Shown here: positions 5,449 to 14,291 of the stretch, in pieces
Layout of the letters: every line of letters begins with the position of its first letter
Numbering within the stretch: the first letter of the stretch is position 1
Assembly: GCF_900142285.1 (NCBI RefSeq)
Contig: NZ_FRAJ01000021.1
Coordinates: forward strand, 1-39,298
Length of the DNA: 39,298 bases
Direction: 5' to 3'
Source: Caminicella sporogenes DSM 14501
GTDB taxonomy: Bacteria; Bacillota; Clostridia; Peptostreptococcales; Caminicellaceae
Program-made: the position numbers and the translations under genes
The notes under the pieces: model-generated
The model's input: the letters and a program-made list of their open reading frames with translations, nothing else
Database searches by the model: none
Told to the model about the DNA's origin: nothing

Positions 5449-8266
5449 CTTTAAAAAATGTTTTTCAAAAATACTAAGTTTTATACTCATTTTCAATATG
5501 TTTTTAAATTTTTCACATGCTGAATTTATAAACATATACGAAGAAAAAAATACACAAAACATCTCTAAAGGTGTTACTTATGAAAAGATTTTAAAATTTA
5601 CTGATAAGGGCTGGCTAAACTTAAATGTCTTGAGAATTGACCTCAATGACAAATATACTTCACTCGACATTTTGACTAGCGAAAAAGGTATATCAAGTAA
5701 AGATTCTCTGACAAAATTAGCTGCTTCCAATAAAAATAGTGAAAAAATAATAGGAGCTATAAATGCAGACTTCTTTGATACTAATAAAACTGCTACAATG
5801 GGTCCTGTCGTAAAAGATAGTAATCTTATAACTTCATCTTTAATGGACCCAAGCTTTGCAACTTTTAATATAGATAAAGAAAATAATCCATTTATAGACT
5901 ATTGGTCTTTAAGCAATATTACTCTCAAAAATGAAACAAATAATTATATTTTAAATATAGATTTTAAAAACAAACCTTACATAGAAAACAGAGTAGTTTT
6001 ATTAGATAAAAACTGGGGACAAACCTCTTTTGGAAATTCTAAACACCCAAATATTGTGGAAATGATTGTAGAAAATGATGAAGTATCAGAAATAAGAGAT
6101 AATTTAGACCCTATTACTCTGCCAAATGATGGATTTGTCATCGTTGCTACTGATAGTGCTAAAGAAAAAGTTTTAAACAATTTTAAAATAGGTGATAGAG
6201 TATCTTTAAATATAGAAACTAATCCTGACATAGAAAAATTAAAATTAGCAGTAGGTGGTGGTTCTGTAATATTAAAAAACGGAAGAGTATTAGATAAATT
6301 TACTCTTGATATAAAAGGTAGACATCCACGTTCAGCATTAGGTATCAATAAAGATAAAAATGAAATAATTCTTTTAACTGTCGATGGAAGAACTTCTTCT
6401 TATCCGGGAGCAACTCAAACAGAACTTGCAAATATTCTGCTTAAGCTCGGTGCTTATGATGCTATAAATCTTGACGGTGGCGGTTCTACTGAAATGATAG
6501 TTAAACCTTTAGGAGAAAAAAATCTCCAGATAGCAAACAATCTATCAGATGGATTTGAAAGAAGAATTATGAACGGTTTAGCTGTATTAAACAATGCTCC
6601 TAAGTCTTCAATTAAAGGCATAATAATAAGCTGCGAAGACAGCAATATATTTGTAGGAACTTCAAGAGAATTTAAAATCAAAGGTTATGATGAAAATTAC
6701 AACCCAATAGATATAGACCCTAAAGATGTAAATTGGAGTGTAAGTGGCATAGATGGCGAATTTATTGAAAACAGATTTATTCCAAAATCTACAGGAAAAG
6801 GTATAATTAAGGCAAGTTTTAAAGGAAAAAACGCTACTTTTAAAATTAATGCAATTGATAATCCTATAAAACTCCAAATATCTCCTTCTAAAATCTTTAT
6901 TGATACTAATAGTCAAACTACTTTAAGTGCAGTGGCTGTAAATGATGAAGGATATAAAGCAAAAATCGATTTAAAAGACCTCATATTGAGTATTCCTGAT
7001 GGTATTGGAGAAATACAAGACAATACATTTATATCATCAGACAAACCTAGCAGTGGAATTATTAAAGTTTCACTTAAAGATTTGGATGCATATATACAAA
7101 TTGCAGTGGGATATAAAAAAGTTATTTTAGATGATTTTGAAACAAAAAAAGGAGAATTTTTATCGTATCCTAGTGAAGTTACAGGAAACTTTGAAATATC
7201 TTCTGATGAAAAGAAAAATGGAAACTTTTCTGGAAAATTAACTTATGACTTTTCTAAAGTTTCAAGCTCTAAAGCTGCATATATAGTTTTTAATGACTTT
7301 TATATAGATAAAAAGCCAGAAAAACTCGGTTTATGGGTATATGGAACTTATGGAAATGCACACTGGTTAAGAGGAAAATTAACAGACAGCAATGGAAATT
7401 CATTTACCATAGATTTTTCTAAAAATGTCGATTGGAATGATTGGAAATTTGTAGAAGCTGCTGTACCTAAAAATGCAGTTGCTCCGCTAAAACTTGAAAG
7501 AATTTATTTAGTCGAACCAGATTCTTGTCTATTAGATAGTGGATATATTTATATAGATGATTTAACTGCATTTTATAAATCGACTTTTGACAAAAAAGTT
7601 CCTAAATCTGAAACTATCTTCTTAGATAAGCGAAATATTCATTCTGAGCTCAAAAATGAAAATTCATTTAGATTTTTAGCACATGGAAACATAACAGAAA
7701 TAGATACTCCATTAGATGAGCTAATTATAAATGATATTGCTAATATATCTAATGAAATGGATATAAATGTATTTGCTGGTTACGTTGATAAAAAACTTAG
7801 AGATAAAATAACAAAACAATATATAATAGGCTATGAAGGTTACTCAATTAGCAAATTTAAAAATGCTTCTTTTATAAAACTTGATAACAGCAAAGGCAGC
7901 ATTAGACAAACTGACTATAATCAGTGGATATGGCTTTTAGATACAGTAAAAAATATAGATTCAAAAAGCCTGTTTGTTATACTTCCTAAACCTTTAAACT
8001 TTGCCGACAAACTTGAAGAAAAATTATTTATAAATACTTTTAAGAAACTTAAAGAAGAAAAAAATATTGATGTTTGGATACTTACAAATAGTAATGATAG
8101 TCAAAGATTTAAAGTTGAAGTTAAAGATGGTATAAGATTTGTAACTCTTAAATCATATCCTATCTACAATGATATGGACATATGTAATGAAATCAAATAC
8201 ATGCTATTTACTGTAAATGATGGATATGTAACGTATGAAATAAAAAATATGTATGAGAAAAAATAA
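5441..8266 (+). CDS. Secreted phosphodiester glycosidase (NAGPA/DUF2233) with degenerate C-terminal domain
   Basis: A 941-residue exported protein. The signal peptide is residues 1-27 (FILIFNMFLNFSHA, probable cut after SHA). Residues about 45-385 form the phosphodiester glycosidase domain: GAINADFFD, HPRSALGIN, then TQTELANILLKLGAYDAINLDGGGST with DGGGST at 345-350. Two bacterial Ig-like segments follow (about 395-560), then a jelly-roll, carbohydrate-binding-like domain (DDFE... to YIYIDDLTAFY, about 565-715). The last 200 residues align by pattern with the metallophosphoesterase tail found in related proteins (QWIWLLDTV, DVWILTNSND), but the histidines and aspartates of the metal site are absent. 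An upstream ATG at 5435 exists; 5441 fits the AAAGGA site better (9 nt). Probably acts on cell-wall or surface glycans. Confidence 0.85.
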   Translation: MNNFKKCFSKILSFILIFNMFLNFSHAEFINIYEEKNTQNISKGVTYEKILKFTDKGWLNLNVLRIDLNDKYTSLDILTSEKGISSKDSLTKLAASNKNSEKIIGAINADFFDTNKTATMGPVVKDSNLITSSLMDPSFATFNIDKENNPFIDYWSLSNITLKNETNNYILNIDFKNKPYIENRVVLLDKNWGQTSFGNSKHPNIVEMIVENDEVSEIRDNLDPITLPNDGFVIVATDSAKEKVLNNFKIGDRVSLNIETNPDIEKLKLAVGGGSVILKNGRVLDKFTLDIKGRHPRSALGINKDKNEIILLTVDGRTSSYPGATQTELANILLKLGAYDAINLDGGGSTEMIVKPLGEKNLQIANNLSDGFERRIMNGLAVLNNAPKSSIKGIIISCEDSNIFVGTSREFKIKGYDENYNPIDIDPKDVNWSVSGIDGEFIENRFIPKSTGKGIIKASFKGKNATFKINAIDNPIKLQISPSKIFIDTNSQTTLSAVAVNDEGYKAKIDLKDLILSIPDGIGEIQDNTFISSDKPSSGIIKVSLKDLDAYIQIAVGYKKVILDDFETKKGEFLSYPSEVTGNFEISSDEKKNGNFSGKLTYDFSKVSSSKAAYIVFNDFYIDKKPEKLGLWVYGTYGNAHWLRGKLTDSNGNSFTIDFSKNVDWNDWKFVEAAVPKNAVAPLKLERIYLVEPDSCLLDSGYIYIDDLTAFYKSTFDKKVPKSETIFLDKRNIHSELKNENSFRFLAHGNITEIDTPLDELIINDIANISNEMDINVFAGYVDKKLRDKITKQYIIGYEGYSISKFKNASFIKLDNSKGSIRQTDYNQWIWLLDTVKNIDSKSLFVILPKPLNFADKLEEKLFINTFKKLKEEKNIDVWILTNSNDSQRFKVEVKDGIRFVTLKSYPIYNDMDICNEIKYMLFTVNDGYVTYEIKNMYEKK

Positions 8267-8305
8267 GCTAAAATTTAATATTTTCTTTAGTTAAGATATA
8301 TATTA

Positions 8306-8346
8306 GAGACAGGTTGAAATCGAAAAACTGAAATTTCACCTGTCTC
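8306..8346. terminator. Bidirectional terminator between convergent genes
   Basis: Near-perfect hairpin with arms GAGACAGGTTGAAAT and ATTTCACCTGTCTC (one bulge). It lies between the plus-strand glycosidase gene and the minus-strand gene ending at 8336, whose stop codon is inside the stem. Confidence 0.7.
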
Positions 8347-8776
8347 TCTTTCTCAATATTTGATTTAAAAGACTTATTTGCTCTTCAAATAAATTTTCAT
8401 TTAATAAATTATATATTTCTTCTTCATTGTTTCTTCCATCTTTTAACATAGAAACTAATTTAGTTATATTGTAGTACCCCATATTTTCTAAAATAGTTCT
8501 TATTTCTTCTTTTTCATATATTTTAAGCGTATTTAAATCTCTGTTTCCATAGAATTTTGTAAATTTTCCTAATATATTATCATCTATTATATCCCTAGCC
8601 TTTTCTACTTGTCCGTTATGATAATTTCCAGCTCCTTGAAATAAAAAACTCATGATTTCATTTGGCAGCAGCTTATCACTATTTGGATGAAAATACAACA
8701 TTGTTAAAGAAGTAATAACAGTTATAAAAATAGTAATCACTATATAAATTTTAGTTTTTATAATATCACCCCCCAA
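8336..8776 (-). CDS. Hypothetical small membrane-anchored protein
   Basis: Not recognised. About 142-146 residues: an N-terminal hydrophobic segment (IYIVITIFITVITSLTML, an anchor or uncleaved signal), then a helical, charged domain with FLFQGAGNYHNGQVEKARDIID and NILGKFTKFYGN, and a C-terminal helix ending LLNQILRKRDR. The outer part probably faces the outside. The start is unclear: TTG 8776 lies inside the GGGGGGTGAT ribosome site itself, so translation may truly begin at an ATT or ATA codon a few codons downstream (about 8764-8761). No catalytic motif. It is a lone minus-strand gene, and its 5' flank is an inverted heptad repeat. Confidence 0.6.
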   Translation of the reverse strand: MGGDIIKTKIYIVITIFITVITSLTMLYFHPNSDKLLPNEIMSFLFQGAGNYHNGQVEKARDIIDDNILGKFTKFYGNRDLNTLKIYEKEEIRTILENMGYYNITKLVSMLKDGRNNEEEIYNLLNENLFEEQISLLNQILRKRDR

Positions 8777-8780
8777 AAAG

Positions 8781-8877
8781 ACAATTAATAAGTAATAATG
8801 AATAATTAATAAGTATTTAAGCCACTATTCATCATCACCTATTCATTATTAATTATTCATTATTCATTATTAATTGT
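8781..8877. repeat. Long inverted repeat built of heptads
   Basis: The arms 8781-8810 and 8848-8877 are complementary at about 28 of 30 positions, and are made of ATTAATT/ATTCATT heptads. The 37-bp spacer includes more of the same units. The structure lies between two divergent genes, so it occupies the promoter region of both. Confidence 0.8.
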
Positions 8878-8970
8878 TCGTTGTCTTTATTATTTTCGCC
8901 TAATTTGATTTTATTTATTCTTTTTAATAAAAAAACCTCATATAATATAAATAAGGGGGTGCTTCTTCTT

Positions 8971-9510
8971 TTGGAGAGAAAAAAAACAGATTTAACCAGA
9001 GATATAAAAGTCCACTTTCAAGATGAAAATGCAATTAAAATTCTTTCTCAGTATTTAAGAGAAAGAATTTTTGAAAATACAATTATAATATGCATAGGAA
9101 CGGACAGATGTATTGGCGATGCACTAGGTCCTATAGTTGGAAATTTACTTACAAAAATGAATTTTAAGTATCCCGTATATGGTACTTTAAAATATCCTAT
9201 TCATGCTGTCAATTTAAAAGATGAAATAAAAAAAATAAAGCTCAACCATAAAAATCCTCATATAATTGCCGTAGATGCATGTCTTGGAGAAAAATCATTT
9301 ATAGGTAATATACAAATAAGAAAGGGTCCTATCTTTCCGGGCAAAGGTGTCGGAAAAATATTACCCTCTTTAGGTGACTTATCAGTTGTAGGAATAGTCG
9401 ACAAATATTCTTATGAAGATTTTTTTCCCATACATAGTATAAGGCTTAATTTAGTCATGGAAATGGCAGAAGTAATTGTAAAAGCCTTTTTAGATGCGAG
9501 TAAAGAATGA
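8971..9510 (+). CDS. yyaC: YyaC family spore protein
   Basis: A 179-residue protein of the YyaC (DUF1256) family, related to the germination protease GPR fold and to hydrogenase-maturation-type peptidases; made during sporulation. Visible: CIGTDRCIGDALGPIVG near residues 41-57, the PHIIAVDACLG segment (about 98-108), and VVGIVD. The start is TTG 8971 with AAGGGGGTG 9 nt upstream; an open frame upstream from 8881 is repeat-derived and lacks a ribosome site. A CATATAAT box at 8937-8944 resembles sporulation sigma-E -10 elements, but no good -35 was seen. It is convergent with the AEC permease gene, with only 7 nt between the stops. Its presence supports a spore-forming host. Confidence 0.9.
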   Translation: MERKKTDLTRDIKVHFQDENAIKILSQYLRERIFENTIIICIGTDRCIGDALGPIVGNLLTKMNFKYPVYGTLKYPIHAVNLKDEIKKIKLNHKNPHIIAVDACLGEKSFIGNIQIRKGPIFPGKGVGKILPSLGDLSVVGIVDKYSYEDFFPIHSIRLNLVMEMAEVIVKAFLDASKE

Positions 9511-9517
9511 AAAATAT

Positions 9518-10453
9518 CTATCTGATGAGCATTACTATAAAAGGTATTGTAATTATTGAAAACATTGTAGATAAAAATATTGCTTTTGATGCCAATTTAT
9601 AGTCATTTTCATATTTTGAAGCCATTATCGCTGCATTTGCAGCTACAGGCATAGCCGTTATTATAGTAGGTATTGCTACTAAATAATCATTAAAACCTAA
9701 AATTTTCAATATAACTAAAACTAATAAAGGAAGTATCAACAGTCTAATCATACATAATAAATAAACTTTTATATCGCTAATTATTTCTGAAAATTTTACA
9801 TCGGCTAATATTGACCCTATAAACAGCATGGAAAGAGGAGTTGTAACTCCTCCAAGCATTCTCAAAGTACTAAATATTGGAGTAGGCAGTTTTATTGAAA
9901 ATAAAAATAATGTAAATCCTATACAAACAGCTACAAATCCCGGATTAATAAATAATTTTAAATTTATTTTACTACCCTTTACAAAATGATTATTTTCTCT
10001 ACGCTTCAATCTAGTCATCAAAAATATTCCAAATGTCCATACTAATATATTGAATGGAAGATTATATATGGCTGCATAGAACACGCCTAAATCCCCAAAT
10101 ACAGCTTTTGTTACAGGATAACCCATATATCCTACATTTGAAAATACCATAGCATATTGAAAAATATCTCTAGTTTTATTTTTTAAATTAAGTATTTTAC
10201 AAAACATATAGGACAAACTAATAATAAAAGCATAAATGCAAAATGAAATAATAACTAACTTACCGCTTTTTATAAGTACATCTGGAGAAAATGAAAAATT
10301 CATTGCAGTAATTATAAATGCAGGTAATGTAACATACAGCACTAAATTACTTATATCTCTATTCATATCATTAGTAATTATTTTCAATTTTTTTATTACA
10401 TATCCTACAACGATTAACAAAAACAGTACAAATACTTGTTCTAGTGCAGCCAC
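9518..10453 (-). CDS. AEC family permease
   Basis: A 311-residue membrane protein of the auxin efflux carrier (AEC) family, transporters for organic acids and related solutes. About ten hydrophobic segments arranged as two five-helix halves with a central charged loop (MTRLKRRENNHFVKGSKINLK, about residues 146-166). N-end LFLLIVVGYVIKKLKIIT and the N..YVTLPAFI motif fit the family. The GTG at 10453 has AGGAGG 7 nt upstream. It starts 12 nt after the stop of the 390-residue gene upstream, so the two are one operon. Bacterial members often carry malate or similar acids, but the substrate here cannot be told. Confidence 0.9.
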   Translation of the reverse strand: MAALEQVFVLFLLIVVGYVIKKLKIITNDMNRDISNLVLYVTLPAFIITAMNFSFSPDVLIKSGKLVIISFCIYAFIISLSYMFCKILNLKNKTRDIFQYAMVFSNVGYMGYPVTKAVFGDLGVFYAAIYNLPFNILVWTFGIFLMTRLKRRENNHFVKGSKINLKLFINPGFVAVCIGFTLFLFSIKLPTPIFSTLRMLGGVTTPLSMLFIGSILADVKFSEIISDIKVYLLCMIRLLILPLLVLVILKILGFNDYLVAIPTIITAMPVAANAAIMASKYENDYKLASKAIFLSTMFSIITIPFIVMLIR

Positions 10454-10465
10454 TACAAATCCTCC

Positions 10466-11638
10466 TTATTTTCGATTTATAAATTCAAAAAAATTATTTA
10501 ATCCACTATGAACAAATTCATAAAGCAGTGGACTATCTAATTTGAATTCTACTTCAAATTCCAGTAAATCTGAAAATTTCTTGCTTTTAAAATATCTCTT
10601 TATTTTACTTACATTTTCTTTAACAAATGTCCCAACTGCAAGCTGATTTCCAGTTGTAACAAAATATACTGCAAAAATATCTCCATTTAGATAATATACA
10701 GAATCCTTTACATGTTCATTATGTGGATTAAATTCTGTATATAAAAACCCTGCTTCATAAATATTCTGCATAGCTCCTCTTTTGTCTTTATCAAATATTT
10801 CAATAATATCTATAAAATTTTTTAAAGAATATATCAATATATACTCAGGCTTTCTAAGTTTAAATGCTGCTTCCACAGGAGATATTCTCATTCTATTCCT
10901 TACCTGTGCAAATGCTACTTTTAATCCTTTTTCAGTTTTAACTATACCTATTTCAGAAATGATTAGCTGATACCCCTTTGCCATATCTATAACTGATTCT
11001 GCTATATAAAACTTTATTCCATCTTCTTCATGAGAAAAATCTACTACATTTTTTATTAATGTAGATGGTCTAGTTGTCGGCTGAAATTTTTCAAAGTCAA
11101 AATCCATGCTTAGAAACTTTTGAGCTGGGGTGTCAGTTCCCATACAGCGCATAATATAATAATTTACAAGCTGAACTTCATCTTTTATTTTTTCACATAT
11201 TTTATTCCACAAATTTTCCTCTTCTTCTTTATTTAATTTTATATCACAGTTTAAAAGATGTTCATATTCTACGGTATTTCCCGGCAACATTTCATTGTTT
11301 TTTAAATTGATTTCATATATACTCTTTATTAAATAAATTGCCTCTCTTTCATTTATCTCTACTAGTTTTCCTCCTAGTCCGCCCATCATCTTCATTGTAA
11401 TTATTTCTACATCTTCAGCACTAGCATTTAAAAGACTTTCATATCCATCTATACCATATTCTTCACAATCTAAGTGAAAAAATTGAACAAATTTTTCACC
11501 AAGTTCTGTTTCCCAATATATCCTAAGTGCTATAACTCCCATTAATCGAGTATTTGTTGCCTCAGCTTTAATAAATTTATAATTAGGTATAAATTTTTTA
11601 TTTCCTCCGCCTTTGATGACTTTAAATTTTCTTTTCAT
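10466..11638 (-). CDS. Conserved-looking protein of unknown function
   Basis: Not recognised. A 390-residue soluble protein with no signal peptide or clear membrane segment. The N-end is basic (KRKFKVIKGGGNKKF). Residues about 30-90 alternate strands and acidic stretches (RIYWETELGEKFVQFFHLDCEEYGIDGYESLL), and a MGGLGGKLVEINEREAIYLI segment resembles a small helical domain. The middle contains KFYIAESVIDMAKGYQLIISEI. No catalytic motif is evident. ATG 11638 has AAAGGAGATG about 6 nt upstream. It is the first gene of an operon with an AEC permease, so it may help sense or process that permease's substrate, but this is only inferred from position. Confidence 0.7.
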   Translation of the reverse strand: MKRKFKVIKGGGNKKFIPNYKFIKAEATNTRLMGVIALRIYWETELGEKFVQFFHLDCEEYGIDGYESLLNASAEDVEIITMKMMGGLGGKLVEINEREAIYLIKSIYEINLKNNEMLPGNTVEYEHLLNCDIKLNKEEEENLWNKICEKIKDEVQLVNYYIMRCMGTDTPAQKFLSMDFDFEKFQPTTRPSTLIKNVVDFSHEEDGIKFYIAESVIDMAKGYQLIISEIGIVKTEKGLKVAFAQVRNRMRISPVEAAFKLRKPEYILIYSLKNFIDIIEIFDKDKRGAMQNIYEAGFLYTEFNPHNEHVKDSVYYLNGDIFAVYFVTTGNQLAVGTFVKENVSKIKRYFKSKKFSDLLEFEVEFKLDSPLLYEFVHSGLNNFFEFINRK

Positions 11639-11670
11639 ATAGCATCTCCTTTAAATATCTATAATTTAAA

Positions 11671-11755
11671 GTTATTAGTTCTAAGTTCCATATTTTCAAA
11701 TCAACCCTCTAGAGTCCTTTTAACTCTTAACTTTTAACTCTTAACTCTTAACTAT
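11671..11755. repeat. Heptad tracts (TTATTAG and TTAACTC types)
   Basis: TTATTAG/TTCTAAG/TTCCATA units, a degenerate core with CCTCTAGAGTCCTTTTAAC, and then five ACTCTTA/ACTTTTA units to about 11752. The arrangement resembles the composite elements near metK. Confidence 0.7.
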
Positions 11756-11795
11756 TTTTTAACTCCTCTAACATTATTTTATTCTAACATAAAAT

Positions 11796-11837
11796 AAAAG
11801 GGATATGTATATAAAAAATAAACATATCCCTTTTTTG
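11796..11837 (-). terminator. glgP terminator
   Basis: Arms AAGGGATATGT and ACATATCCCTT with an AT-rich loop, T run on the minus strand. It closes the glgBCDP unit just after the glgP stop. Confidence 0.9.
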
Positions 11838-11839
11838 TA

Positions 11840-14278
11840 TTATTTATAATAGCTATGATATATATTTACTTTCCAAATGCCTGTAGCATACTCATAAATA
11901 GTTCTATCACTTGAAAATACACCAGAACAGCCTATATTTATTATGGATTTTTCTTGCCATACTGATTGATTTCTATACAATTTATCTATTTTTTCTTGAG
12001 CTTTTACATAATCATCAAAATCTTTTAATACGAAAAATTCATCATTGTGCTTTAGAAGTGAATCTACGATTATAGAAAATTCTCCTTCTTTTTTGCATAA
12101 AGATTTACCTTGCATCTGGTCTAGTATAGTTTTTATTCTAATATCATTATTGTATATATCCATAGAATTATATGTTCCATTTCTGTAAAGCTTAAGTATT
12201 TCTTTTTCCTTTAAACCAAATATTACTATATTTTCATCGCCAACAGCATTCCTAATATCTATATTTGCTCCATCAAGAGTTGCTATAGTAATTGCTCCAT
12301 TCATCATAAATTTCATATTTCCAGTTCCTGAAGCTTCTTTAGTTGTAGTAGATACCTGCTCACTTACATTTGCACACGTTATAAGTTTTTCTGCTAATGA
12401 AACTCCATAGTTTTCTAAAAATACAACTTTCAACTTATCATTGACATCTTTATCATTATTTACTTTTTTAGCCAAAGTATTTATCAGTTTTATAATCTGT
12501 TTAGCAGTATAATATGCAGGTGCAGCTTTTCCAGCAAAAATAAATGTTCTCGGATAAATATCCAAATTTTTATCTTCTTTTAATCTATTATATAAATACA
12601 TTATATATAAAACTATTAACAACTGTCTCTTATATTCATGAATTCTCTTTGCATGTATGTCAAAGATTGTATTAGGGTCTACATCTATACCTTGTTTTTC
12701 CTTAATCATTTTTGCCAATTTTATTTTGTGATTTTGTTTGATAGTGTAAATTTTTTCTTGATAAGATGGGTCATCTTTGTATTTTAATAATCCCCTCATC
12801 TTAGTTGGTACTCTAATCCAGCCATCTCCAATTGCTTCAGTTATCAATTTTGTAAGTTCAGGATTTGCTTTGATGAGCCACCTTCTATGACTTATCCCAT
12901 TTGTCTTATTATTAAATTTATATGGATAGTATTCATAAAAATCCTTAAGTTCCTGTTTTTTAAGTATTTCTGTATGAAGTTTTGCCACTCCGTTTACACT
13001 ATGACTTCCAACTATAGCCAAATGAGCCATTTTCACCTGATTGTCTGCTATTATTGCCATTTCTGCAATCTTTTCAAAATTTCCATAATATCTAGTATTC
13101 CAGAGTTCTCTACAAAATCTTTCATTTATCTCATGTACTATCATATATATACGTGGAAGAAGTTTTTTAAATATATCTACATTCCACTTTTCAAGTGCTT
13201 CTGACATTATAGTATGATTTGTATATGCTATAGTATTTGTAGTAATTCTCCATGCTTCATCCCATCCAAGTCCTTCTTCATCCATTAATATCCTCATGAG
13301 TTCTGGTATTGCAAGTGCAGGATGCGTATCATTTATATGAATTGCTACGTAATCATCAAAGTCTTCTATAGGTTTTCCCCTCTTTTTAAAAGTTCTGATT
13401 ATACTCTGTATACCAGCAGAAACTAAAAAATATTCCTGTTTAAGTCTTAAAGTTTTACCTGCTTCATATGCATCATTTGGGTATAACACATGTGAAATAG
13501 CTTCTACTGAATTTTTATACTCAAATGCTTTTAAATAATTCCCCTTACTAAAACATGTGTAGTTAAAATCTCTTTTAACAGTTTCTGCACTCCAAAGGCG
13601 AAGTGTATTTATTTGTTTATTTTTATATCCTACAATAGGAGTATCATACGGAACAGCTAAAACGGATTCATAATTTTCATGTATAAACTTCAGCCTTCCA
13701 TTTTCTTCAACAACCCTGACATCTCCTCCAAATTTAACTTCTACTGCTTTATTTTCTTTCCTTATTTCCCAAACATTTTCATATTGAAGCCATTTATCTG
13801 GAAATTCTACTTGATACCCATCTATTATTTTTTGTTCAAACAACCCATAGTTATATCTTATACCACAGCCATGTCCCGGAACACCTATTGATGCCATAGA
13901 ATCCAAAAAACAAGCTGCAAGTCTTCCAAGTCCTCCATTTCCCAATCCCTGATCTTTTTCTACTTCTTCAATTTTCTCTAAATCTATACCAAAATCTTTA
14001 AGTCCTTCTTCACAAATATCTTTTATTCCAAGATTTATAAGGTTGCTCACAAGCAGTTTTCCCATCAAAAACTCCATTGAAAAATAGTATACTTGCTTTT
14101 CACCTTTTTTAATATATCTTTTATTTGTATTAACCCAATCTTCAGCTATATAATCTCTTACTAAGCTCCCAAGAGCATAGTATATGTCAAGGTCTGTTGC
14201 TTCATCTATAGTTGTCCCTCTTTCTGTCTTTAGTTTTTTAATAAAATCATTTTTAAATATATTTTTAGTTATCATCAT
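11840..14278 (-). CDS. glgP: Glycogen phosphorylase
   Basis: Releases glucose-1-phosphate from the non-reducing ends of glycogen or maltodextrin. The 812-residue length and co-linear motifs fit the GT35 family: RRYIKKGEKQVYYFSMEFLMGK at the N-end, DQGLGNGGLGRLAACFLDSMAS, HINDTHPALAIPELMR, and the pyridoxal-phosphate site EASGTGNMKFMMNGA with the binding lysine at K656. ATG 14278 has AGGGGGAG about 8 nt upstream. It starts 13 nt after glgD and is the last gene of the glgB-glgC-glgD-glgP run, followed by a terminator. The combination with pulA allows complete use of branched glycogen. Confidence 0.97.
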   Translation of the reverse strand: MMITKNIFKNDFIKKLKTERGTTIDEATDLDIYYALGSLVRDYIAEDWVNTNKRYIKKGEKQVYYFSMEFLMGKLLVSNLINLGIKDICEEGLKDFGIDLEKIEEVEKDQGLGNGGLGRLAACFLDSMASIGVPGHGCGIRYNYGLFEQKIIDGYQVEFPDKWLQYENVWEIRKENKAVEVKFGGDVRVVEENGRLKFIHENYESVLAVPYDTPIVGYKNKQINTLRLWSAETVKRDFNYTCFSKGNYLKAFEYKNSVEAISHVLYPNDAYEAGKTLRLKQEYFLVSAGIQSIIRTFKKRGKPIEDFDDYVAIHINDTHPALAIPELMRILMDEEGLGWDEAWRITTNTIAYTNHTIMSEALEKWNVDIFKKLLPRIYMIVHEINERFCRELWNTRYYGNFEKIAEMAIIADNQVKMAHLAIVGSHSVNGVAKLHTEILKKQELKDFYEYYPYKFNNKTNGISHRRWLIKANPELTKLITEAIGDGWIRVPTKMRGLLKYKDDPSYQEKIYTIKQNHKIKLAKMIKEKQGIDVDPNTIFDIHAKRIHEYKRQLLIVLYIMYLYNRLKEDKNLDIYPRTFIFAGKAAPAYYTAKQIIKLINTLAKKVNNDKDVNDKLKVVFLENYGVSLAEKLITCANVSEQVSTTTKEASGTGNMKFMMNGAITIATLDGANIDIRNAVGDENIVIFGLKEKEILKLYRNGTYNSMDIYNNDIRIKTILDQMQGKSLCKKEGEFSIIVDSLLKHNDEFFVLKDFDDYVKAQEKIDKLYRNQSVWQEKSIINIGCSGVFSSDRTIYEYATGIWKVNIYHSYYK

Positions 14279-14291
14279 ATTTTATCTCCCC

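Noticed and set aside
8881-8970. N-terminal extension of YyaC with a hydrophobic stretch that mimics a signal peptide
   Set aside because: It is encoded partly by repeat DNA, lacks a ribosome site, and homologues begin near the TTG at 8971, which has a strong site.
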